Shown: positions 57,759 through 64,000 of the stretch, piece by piece
Layout: each line of letters opens with the position of its first letter
Numbering within the stretch: the stretch's first letter is position 1
Origin: Skermanella aerolata KACC 11604
Lineage (GTDB): Bacteria; Pseudomonadota; Alphaproteobacteria; Azospirillales; Azospirillaceae
Reading direction: 5' to 3'
Length of the DNA: 64,000 bases
Assembly (NCBI RefSeq): GCF_000936425.1
Contig: NZ_AVFK01000002.1
Span: 248,001 to 312,000 of the forward strand
Notes under the pieces: model-generated
Told to the model about the DNA's origin: nothing
Seen by the model: the letters and a program-made list of their open reading frames with translations, nothing else
Database searches by the model: none
Position numbers and translations under genes: made by a program

Positions 57759-58961
57759 GTGTCATCCTTGCTTGAAGGTGTCCGCGTCATCGACCTGACC
57801 AACGTGTTGGCGGGTCCATTCTGCGGGTTTCAGTTAGCGCTCCTGGGAGCGGAAGTGATCAAGGTCGAGGTTCCCGGGGCCGGCGACCTTGCGCGCCAGT
57901 TCGGTATGGATCCCGAACTCAGCTCGAAGGGGATGGGGACGGGTTTTCTTGCCCAAAACGCGGGAAAGAAGTCGATCACCCTGAACCTCAAGTCCCCGGA
58001 GGGCAAGGAGGCCTTCCGGCGGCTGGTCAAGACCGCCGATGTGGTTCTCGAAAACTTCCGTCCTGGTGTGATGGACCGGCTGGGCTGCGGCTACGAGGCG
58101 CTCAAGGAGATCAAGCCCGATCTGGTTTATTGCGCCGTCTCGGGTTTCGGACAGGATGGTCCGTGGCGCAACAAGCCGGCCTATGACCAGATCATTCAGG
58201 GCCTGTCCGGCATCATGAGCGTAACCGGCGACGACCAGTCGGCTCCGCTGCGGGTCGGCTTTCCGGTTTGCGACACGATCGGTGGGTTGACGGCGGCTTT
58301 CGCGGTCTGCGCTGCCCTATTCCGGCGTTCGGTGAGTGGTGAAGGGCAGTTCGCCGATGTCTCGCTGATCGAATCCACGCTGGTCACGATGGGCTGGGCT
58401 GTCGCCAATTATCTGATCACCGGCAAGAAGCCGAAGCCGTCCGGCAACGAGAACATCACGGCCAGTCCGTCGGGCCTGTTCAAGACCAGTCACGGCGAAA
58501 TCAACATTTCGGCCAATACGCAGGACCAGTTCGTCACGCTCTGCCGGCTGATCGGACGCCCGGATCTTTCAGCCGACGACCGCTTCAGCAGCAGGACCGC
58601 GCGGATGGCCAACCGGGCGACCCTGAAGGACGAGATCGAGGACGCGCTGGTCGAAGACACGGCCGAGCATTGGGAGGAAAGGCTCAATGCCGAGGGTGTC
58701 CCATCGGGACGGGTCATGACGGTGCCGGATATCCTTAAGCATCCTCATATTCAGGAGCGCAACTTCCTGCGGACGTTGCCGCGCGTTCCCGGTATCGACC
58801 GCGATATCACCGTCAGCAGGAGCGGTTTCAGACTGTCCGGCGGCGATCCTACCGTGGATACGCCGCCTCCGCTGCTTGGCCAGCATAACGACGAGATCTT
58901 TGCCGAGCTTGGTTTCTCGCAGGAGGAAATCGAGGTTCTCAAAGGGAGTGCCGCGCGATGA
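57759..58961 (+). CDS. CaiB/BaiF (class III) CoA-transferase
   Basis: A 400-residue enzyme that moves CoA between carboxylic acids. The N-terminus LLEGVRVIDLTNVLAGPFCG is the family hallmark. The region around PAYDQIIQGLSGIMSVTGDD carries the conserved catalytic aspartate (in AYDQ), and RVGFPVCDTIGGLTAAFAVC follows. The GTG at 57759 has GGAGA 5 bases upstream. Its stop overlaps the start of the citryl-CoA-lyase-like gene (ATGA), so the two products probably act in one pathway. Acceptor acid unknown. Confidence 0.93.
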   Translation: MSSLLEGVRVIDLTNVLAGPFCGFQLALLGAEVIKVEVPGAGDLARQFGMDPELSSKGMGTGFLAQNAGKKSITLNLKSPEGKEAFRRLVKTADVVLENFRPGVMDRLGCGYEALKEIKPDLVYCAVSGFGQDGPWRNKPAYDQIIQGLSGIMSVTGDDQSAPLRVGFPVCDTIGGLTAAFAVCAALFRRSVSGEGQFADVSLIESTLVTMGWAVANYLITGKKPKPSGNENITASPSGLFKTSHGEINISANTQDQFVTLCRLIGRPDLSADDRFSSRTARMANRATLKDEIEDALVEDTAEHWEERLNAEGVPSGRVMTVPDILKHPHIQERNFLRTLPRVPGIDRDITVSRSGFRLSGGDPTVDTPPPLLGQHNDEIFAELGFSQEEIEVLKGSAAR

Positions 58962-59803
58962 GCGGATCGGAAAAAGCGGTTGCCCGCGGCAAGCCCCATA
59001 AGCCTCCGGTCGACAAGGACCAGATGCTCGCATGGTGGAGCACGGGGATCACTGAACTCAAACCCGGTATCGTCAATCTCCGGGGCATTCCGATTCAGGA
59101 CTTGATTGGCAAAGTGGGATTTGTCCCGACCATCTGGCTGATGCTCAGGGGTGAACTGCCTTCCGATGCGGAAGCGCGGCTGCTGGAGGCGGTTCTGGTC
59201 GCAACGGTCGATCACGGACCTCAGTCTCCGTCATCCGCAGTGGCGCGGATGGGCGCCACGTGCGGTATCGGGCTGAATGCCGCCCTGGGTTCCGCCATCA
59301 CCCTGCTCGGTGATCATCATGGCGGTGCCGGTCAACAGTGCATGGAGCTGTTCGAGAAGATCCTAGAGTCGGCATCCCGATTCGACTCCCTGGAAGAGGC
59401 GGTTCGCTGTGAACTGGCGGAGCGCAGGGCTGCGGGAGAAAAATTCGTTCCGGGCTTCGGCAAACATCTCCATCCGATCGATCCTCGCTCCGCACGGATC
59501 TTCGAGATTCTCGAGCAGGCGAAATCGGACGGGACGATCGCCGGCAACCACTTGGCGGTGACGCTGCTGATCGAAGCCGAACTGAAAGCTCAAAAAGGTT
59601 TTCTGCTGCCGACGAACATCGACGGAGCGATTGCGGCTGTGCTGGGAGAACTGGGTTTTGCGCCCCCGCTCGGACGCGGAATCTTCATCCTCGGACGCGC
59701 CGTCGGACTGCTTGCCCATGCCTGGGAAGAAATTCAAGGAGGTCGTCGCAACAAGGGACCGATGCCGCCAAGTTGTATCCCACCCTATACAGGCGAACCG
59801 TAG
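58958..59803 (+). CDS. Citryl-CoA lyase-like protein (citrate synthase superfamily)
   Basis: 281 residues, matching the size of stand-alone citryl-CoA lyases and the C-terminal lyase part of ATP-citrate lyase. VDHGPQSPSSAVARMGATCG aligns with the ATP-citrate lyase DHGP segment. GDHHGGAGQQCMELFEKIL, VPGFGKHLHPIDPRSARIF (catalytic-histidine region) and LPTNIDGAIAAVLGELGF (catalytic Asp) follow. It should cleave a CoA thioester into acetyl-CoA (or a homologue) and an oxo acid. Coupled to the CoA-transferase gene, which could make that thioester. Confidence 0.85.
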   Translation: MSGSEKAVARGKPHKPPVDKDQMLAWWSTGITELKPGIVNLRGIPIQDLIGKVGFVPTIWLMLRGELPSDAEARLLEAVLVATVDHGPQSPSSAVARMGATCGIGLNAALGSAITLLGDHHGGAGQQCMELFEKILESASRFDSLEEAVRCELAERRAAGEKFVPGFGKHLHPIDPRSARIFEILEQAKSDGTIAGNHLAVTLLIEAELKAQKGFLLPTNIDGAIAAVLGELGFAPPLGRGIFILGRAVGLLAHAWEEIQGGRRNKGPMPPSCIPPYTGEP

Positions 59804-59870
59804 CATCCATCGCTTGTTCGGTCATCCTGAGCGTTCAAGGATGGTCGGTGCGGACATGGGAAGCTGAAAA

Positions 59871-59908
59871 GAAGGGCCGCGACGGCGAACCGTCGCGGCC
59901 CTTCTTTT
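59871..59908. terminator. Bidirectional rho-independent terminator
   Basis: A 15-bp perfect stem (59871-59885 with 59890-59904), CGAA loop, then TTTT on the plus strand. AAAA at 59867-59870 gives a T-run on the minus strand as well. It serves the convergent lyase and binding-protein genes. Confidence 0.92.
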
Positions 59909-59927
59909 CGTCGAAAGACGCCCGAAA

Positions 59928-60875
59928 TCAATCCACGACCGTTCCGGTCGAGAGAATCTCGAGCGGGATATTCAGGCCGAGGCGGTTGACGCTGCCCATG
60001 TTGATGACGAGCAGAGGCTGGTTGTCCAACCCGACCGGAACCGCAGAGACAGGCTTTTTCTTCACCAGAACGTCGTTGATGGCATCGGCGAGCTGAACGC
60101 CAAGCTTGCCGACATCGGCAACCAGGCCAGCGACGGCGCCGTCCTTGACCGATGCATCGCCGAACGCAAAAGTAGGAACTTTGCCGGCGCTGGCGACGAT
60201 GGCCTTGGTATTGTCGATCAGCAGCCCGTGGTTCATCAGCACGAAAGCCTTGGCGCCATCCGGGTTGCGCGCCGCGATGTCTTTAGCTTCATCCGCCGTC
60301 GTAACGGCATTGAAGGTGCAGCGCAACTTCAACTGCTTGCAGGCTTCTTCTGATCCTTCTTTGTCGACAGCGAAGCTGGAGTGCTTCGTGTCGCCAATGA
60401 AGCTGAAGAAGTCCGCTTCCGGAAGCAGGGAAATGAAGCTCCGGATGATGATATCCTTGGGGAGGAAGTAGGTGACGCCGGTGATATTGCCTTCGGGGGC
60501 CTGTATGTTCTTGATCGTTCCGTAAAACTTGGGATTATTAGTCCCGCCGAGAAAAGTCGGATTCACGGTCTTTAGCGTAGCCAGCAGGGTGGCTGCGCTG
60601 TCGCGCAAAGCTACAGTAGCTGCCTTTGAAGAGTCGAACTTCTTGATCGTCTCTTCGACCTTGGCGATATCTGCCTGCTCACCTGCGAATTCGAGAGAGA
60701 TCTGCGGTGCGATTTCCTGCAGCCGGTCTTTCATGCTTGTGTAAAGCCGGGTAGTGGCGCCTGACTTGCCGGCCCAGGTAACACCGACTTCGATCTTGGC
60801 CTGCGCCACGGCCTGGCCCGACAGGCCAAGCGCGACAAGCGCTACCGCCACGAATGACAGCTTGTTCTTCACCAC
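59928..60875 (-). CDS. Orphan ABC transporter substrate-binding protein (ABC_sub_bind/TrpX-like family)
   Basis: A 315-residue periplasmic binding protein. The signal peptide is KLSFVAVALVALGLSGQAVA. The mature part has the two-lobed type 1 fold seen in the ABC_sub_bind family: FAGEQADIAKVEETIKKFDS, FLGGTNNPKFYGTIKNIQ, GVTYFLPKDIIIRSFISLLP and the late GLDNQPLLVINMGSVNRLGL. Two in-frame GTG codons (60875 and 60872) follow GAGGAGAAAT; either may start it. No permease or ATPase is adjacent. It is divergent from a chemoreceptor gene across a 554-base gap. Confidence 0.88.
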   Translation of the reverse strand: MVKNKLSFVAVALVALGLSGQAVAQAKIEVGVTWAGKSGATTRLYTSMKDRLQEIAPQISLEFAGEQADIAKVEETIKKFDSSKAATVALRDSAATLLATLKTVNPTFLGGTNNPKFYGTIKNIQAPEGNITGVTYFLPKDIIIRSFISLLPEADFFSFIGDTKHSSFAVDKEGSEEACKQLKLRCTFNAVTTADEAKDIAARNPDGAKAFVLMNHGLLIDNTKAIVASAGKVPTFAFGDASVKDGAVAGLVADVGKLGVQLADAINDVLVKKKPVSAVPVGLDNQPLLVINMGSVNRLGLNIPLEILSTGTVVD

Positions 60876-61429
60876 GATTTCTCCTCAGGCGCTATATGAC
60901 TCTTGGTGTAAGGTCGAAAGTACTATAACTTATTTGCTATCGACACTCTTAAAAATATCTAAATGGGCTTCATCATTGACGGCGGTGGAGGCCGTCGGAA
61001 CTGGGCCTCATCCACCGACCTGCTTATGGGATAGTAGGCATTTCAACTTCAGTTTGAAGCCTGTGATAGAAGGATGCGGCATTGGGTTGGTTGTTGATTA
61101 CAATTTTCAGGACTTGTTCACTCCCCGCACTATACCGTGGGGTTCAAACGCGACAAACTGTCATGCATATCGCGGTTAGGTAATAGGATATACTCATGTA
61201 CGGATAAAAATCTCATTCTTGAAGAAGTTTGAGACGCTTTGAGATGCATAAGCAGGATTTTTGGCTATTTTAGTTGTATTTAGTCTAAAATCTTGCAACT
61301 TTAACTTTCCACCGCCTTGCTTTATGGGGGCCGAAGCCACTGGTCTGCCACGGAAATCGGATTGGCAATGAGACCGGGTGGTGGACGTGCTGAGGTCGGC
61401 AATGGGTATGCTCGAAGAAGGAGAAGTTG
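60876..61429. promoter_or_regulatory. A+T-rich divergent intergenic region
   Basis: 554 bases between the binding-protein gene and the chemoreceptor gene, visibly richer in A+T than the flanks. No frame on either strand looks like a gene. It presumably contains both promoters, but I cannot assign boxes with confidence. Confidence 0.4.
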
Positions 61430-63145
61430 ATGTCTGATGTCACTGGATCAGCTGTAAGGAAGCCGAAAGACGGCAAGGGAGATCGCGTTGTGTCCATCGG
61501 CCGCAAGGTGGCTCTCGCTATCGCTGTCGCGGTTCTGATCGGCTTCGGCATCATGATCTGGCTATCCGGGCAGTCCCAGCAGGAAATATTGAAGGCTGGC
61601 GCCGCGAACTCGCAGGCCACGATTACCGAACTCGTCGGCGCGCAGATCGCCCCGGCGATCAATTTCAAGCAGGCCGCTGCCATGGTGAAGATGTTCGCCC
61701 GGCTGTCGTCCGGCGAGGATGCGCAGGCATTCGCCTTTCGCGTGACAGGCAAGACCGGTGAAGTCCTTGTGGAGCATGGCGACGAATCGGCTTCGAAGGT
61801 CGGTTCCGACGATCTTGCTCGTGATGGACGGGCCATTCGGCTGGCGGGAGCCGCGGAATACACGCTGGGTTATGAATTCCGTGGCAACACGGTGATCGTG
61901 ACCGACGTGTTCTTTGGCACTTCCCCCGACCCGATCGGAAAGCTAACCGTCTTCTGGAGCCAGGAAGGGCTCAAGAAGGAAGTGGAACGGGTTGTCACGA
62001 ACTCGATCGTCGCTGCGGCGATCATATTGGCGATCGTAATCGGACTTCTGCTGATTCTCCTGAGAGTCCTGGTCAGTAAGCCGATCGGCATCCTTTCCCA
62101 GGCGATGCTCCGGCTGGCCGAGGGCGATTTGACGATCACGGTGCCGATGGTGGACCGGAAGGATGAGCTGGGACAGATGGGCCGGGTCATCAATGTGTTC
62201 AAGGATAACGCGATCGAGAAGCTCCGCCTTGAACAGGGCCAGGAGCAGCAGAAGCGCCAAGCCGACAGTGATCGCCGGATTGCCTTGCGCGGTCTGGCCG
62301 ACTCCTTCGAAAGCCAGGTCGGAACCGTTGTGGACGCGGTCACTACGGCCGCGTCCCAGATGCAGTCGTCCTCAAGGCAGATGGCATCCACGGCAACCGA
62401 GACCAGCACGCAGGCGACGTCGGTAGCGAGCGCCGCCGAACAGGCATCGGGCAATGTTCAGACCGTCGCGGCCGCGACGGAAGAACTGGCTGTTTCCATC
62501 AACGAGATCGCGTCTCAGGTCGAACGCTCGCGGACGGTCGCGTCGCGGGCCGACCTGGAGGCCAAGGAAACGACCCGCCTGATCCAGCGTCTATCCGAAA
62601 CGGTCGAAAGCATCGGGCAGATCGTCAACCTGATCAATGACATTGCGAGCCAAACCAACCTGCTGGCATTGAACGCGACGATCGAAGCCGCACGGGCCGG
62701 CGAAGCCGGCAAAGGGTTTGCGGTGGTCGCAAGCGAAGTCAAGGGATTGGCAAACCAGACCGCCAAGGCAACCGAAGAAATCGCCGCCCAGATCGCAGCC
62801 GTCCAGACAGGCACCGCCGATGCGGTCAAGGCAATCGGCTCGATTTCGATTGTCATTGCTGAAATCGGCGGTATCGGCGCATCGGTCGCATCGGCGGTTT
62901 CCGAACAGACTGCCGCGACCAGCGAGATCGCGCGCAATGTCGATCAGGCGGCCATGGGGACCCAGGAAGTTTCCAGGAACATCGGCCTCGTCGAAAGTGC
63001 CGCTCGCGATACGGGTGGTGCTGCCGGGCAGATCAGCGAGTTCTCGAATGACCTGTCTCATCAGGCCGACATTCTCAAGCGTGAAGTCGGACGTTTCCTG
63101 GAGCAGGTTCGCTCCGACCGGGCCGACTCAGCACGCGTGGCGTAA
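61430..63145 (+). CDS. Methyl-accepting chemotaxis protein
   Basis: 571 residues. The first membrane segment is [20 protein letters not shown] (about residues 26-45) and the second about 192-214. Between them is a periplasmic domain of about 145 residues, of Cache-like size. A HAMP domain (about 215-267) and the signalling domain follow; the hairpin tip is [20 protein letters not shown] near residue 415. The ATG at 61430 follows AGAAGGAGAAG. No pentapeptide tether is present. Its divergent neighbour, a periplasmic binding protein, could be a ligand-presenting partner (inference). Confidence 0.95.
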   Translation: MSDVTGSAVRKPKDGKGDRVVSIGRKVALAIAVAVLIGFGIMIWLSGQSQQEILKAGAANSQATITELVGAQIAPAINFKQAAAMVKMFARLSSGEDAQAFAFRVTGKTGEVLVEHGDESASKVGSDDLARDGRAIRLAGAAEYTLGYEFRGNTVIVTDVFFGTSPDPIGKLTVFWSQEGLKKEVERVVTNSIVAAAIILAIVIGLLLILLRVLVSKPIGILSQAMLRLAEGDLTITVPMVDRKDELGQMGRVINVFKDNAIEKLRLEQGQEQQKRQADSDRRIALRGLADSFESQVGTVVDAVTTAASQMQSSSRQMASTATETSTQATSVASAAEQASGNVQTVAAATEELAVSINEIASQVERSRTVASRADLEAKETTRLIQRLSETVESIGQIVNLINDIASQTNLLALNATIEAARAGEAGKGFAVVASEVKGLANQTAKATEEIAAQIAAVQTGTADAVKAIGSISIVIAEIGGIGASVASAVSEQTAATSEIARNVDQAAMGTQEVSRNIGLVESAARDTGGAAGQISEFSNDLSHQADILKREVGRFLEQVRSDRADSARVA

Positions 63146-63315
63146 CCTTCGAGAAGGTGCGGCGGTAAGGGATGCTGCATCCCGCCGCTTCACCGGACCG
63201 AAGCTTCGATTACTGAGTTACTGATCAACCGCGCTTGTATCAGCCGAACGGGCTGCCGGCGGCGATCCATAGTTCAAACCGCTACCTAGAAAACATGACA
63301 TCCCTGCAAGCCCAG

Positions 63316-63358
63316 TCAAGAAGGCCCGGCGGCTTCCACCGCCGGGCCTTCTTGATTC
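63316..63358. terminator. Bidirectional terminator between chemoreceptor and dioxygenase genes
   Basis: A 17-bp perfect stem (63316-63332 with 63339-63355) around CTTCCA, with only a short T-rich flank. It ends one base before the stop codon of the convergent dioxygenase gene. The preceding 63146-63315 holds no gene. Confidence 0.75.
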
Positions 63359-64000
63359 AGGCTGCGACGGCCAGTTCGCTGAAGGTGGGGATGATGCCGA
63401 AGCTGAGATAGCGGCCGAACGGGCCGGTGCCGTCGAAGTTCAGCCGGTTCATCCGTCGAGCCTGGCTGGTCGGGAAGGCAGTGCGGCCATGCAGCAGGCG
63501 AAGATTGTCGAGAACGACAATCCAGTTCGGTTGCAGGCGGAACTCGACGATGTTTTCCGGATCGATGATGAACTCGCGCAGTACCGAGAACGCCTCGGTC
63601 GCTTCGGGGTGAATGATCGTGGCAGCCACATCGTCTTCGCGGTAGACCATCTGCACCCGGCCGCCGACCCAGTTGAAGATCGGGCGCAGGCAGCGGATAT
63701 CGGTCCGCTGAATGCTCATCGCATCGGGACGGAACAGCGCCGGCAACAGCTTCGGGTGCTTGCGCGCCATATAGTCATAGGCCGAGTCGCCGCTGACCAG
63801 TTGGGTCATGCCGCCATCCGTGGTGGCGACGATGCATTGCAGGGTCAGGACCTGTTCCGGTTCCAGCGAGAAGGCGCCGTCGGTGTGGGGCGGATGATCG
63901 GCGCAGGTGGAGCCGAGATAGCCGGGGATCGGGTCCGTGGGGTCGATCGGAACGATACCGTCTTCGTCAGCGCGGTCGTGCAGGATCACATTGCCGAAGT
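63357..64000 (-). CDS. TauD/TfdA family Fe(II)/2-oxoglutarate dioxygenase (5' end outside window)
   Basis: C-terminal 214 residues; the frame is open to the window edge (FGNVILHDRADEDG), so the gene starts beyond 64000. Iron ligands are visible: His and Asp in ADHPPHTDGAFSLEPEQ, and the distal His in LDNLRLLHGRTAFPTSQARR. The arginine that binds 2-oxoglutarate is probably in the ARRMNRLNFDG segment. The family hydroxylates taurine, carnitine precursors, aryloxyacetates and other acids; the substrate cannot be told. Convergent with the chemoreceptor gene. Confidence 0.88.
   Translation of the reverse strand, partial: FGNVILHDRADEDGIVPIDPTDPIPGYLGSTCADHPPHTDGAFSLEPEQVLTLQCIVATTDGGMTQLVSGDSAYDYMARKHPKLLPALFRPDAMSIQRTDIRCLRPIFNWVGGRVQMVYREDDVAATIIHPEATEAFSVLREFIIDPENIVEFRLQPNWIVVLDNLRLLHGRTAFPTSQARRMNRLNFDGTGPFGRYLSFGIIPTFSELAVAA

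Noticed and set aside
60754-61179. Plus-strand frame overlapping the binding-protein gene start
   Set aside because: Antisense to the signal peptide region, and no homology-like pattern in the A+T-rich remainder.

Overview
The window is high-G+C chromosomal DNA from an alphaproteobacterium. A Rhodospirillales/Azospirillaceae-type genome (Azospirillum/Skermanella-like) is my best guess. The evidence is the sdhE-mfd pair, a glnB-glnA pair next to nnr, trig-clpP-clpX-lon-hup, a complete nuoA-N operon that runs on into birA-coaX-rnj-mce, and proS-lolCD-dnaE. The genus is an inference from gene content and order. I saw no rRNA, CRISPR array, prophage or intact insertion sequence.

Layout. 1-8.1 kb: the tail of an unidentified gene, a chemoreceptor, a palindrome with a 21-bp tandem duplication, an exported acetamidase/formamidase-family protein, sdhE, mfd and a convergent DsbA-family protein. 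8.2-10.7 kb: a small accessory patch with a frameshifted BrnT-like toxin gene and its overlapping BrnA-like partner, a conserved hypothetical, a coupled lipoprotein/secreted-protein pair, and a YaiI-family gene. 10.7-13.5 kb: tRNA-Asn, an unusually long perfect hairpin, and a tungstate uptake locus (regulator, tupA, tupC) that has no permease gene and carries a candidate operator. 13.5-16.1 kb: the nitrogen-control genes glnB and glnA, with a candidate sigma-54 promoter, and tRNA-His. 16.2-19.9 kb: nnr, malonyl-CoA decarboxylase, a small hypothetical and tRNA-Leu.

19.9-26.6 kb is a protein folding and turnover block: trigger factor, ClpP, ClpX, Lon and HU. tRNA-Val and tRNA-Asp follow. 27.3-41.8 kb encodes all 14 subunits of respiratory complex I in canonical order with many overlapping start/stop codons. 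It continues into biotin ligase, type III pantothenate kinase, RNase J, methylmalonyl-CoA epimerase and a DUF1467 protein.

45.8-48.1 kb is an insertion into the otherwise familiar housekeeping order: a tag-type glycosylase, a candidate small RNA with its own promoter and terminator, and an orphan Tat-exported BMP-family binding protein. 48.2-56.5 kb resumes with proS, lolC, lolD, a dienelactone-hydrolase-family protein and dnaE. The right end is metabolic and sensory: an EamA transporter, a CoA-transferase/citryl-CoA-lyase-like pair, an orphan ABC binding protein divergent from a second chemoreceptor, and the C-terminal part of a TauD-type dioxygenase that runs off the window.

The observations most worth checking are the permease-less tup locus with its operator, the small RNA candidate, the decayed BrnT/BrnA module, the CoA-transferase/lyase pair and the 27-bp perfect hairpin after tRNA-Asn.
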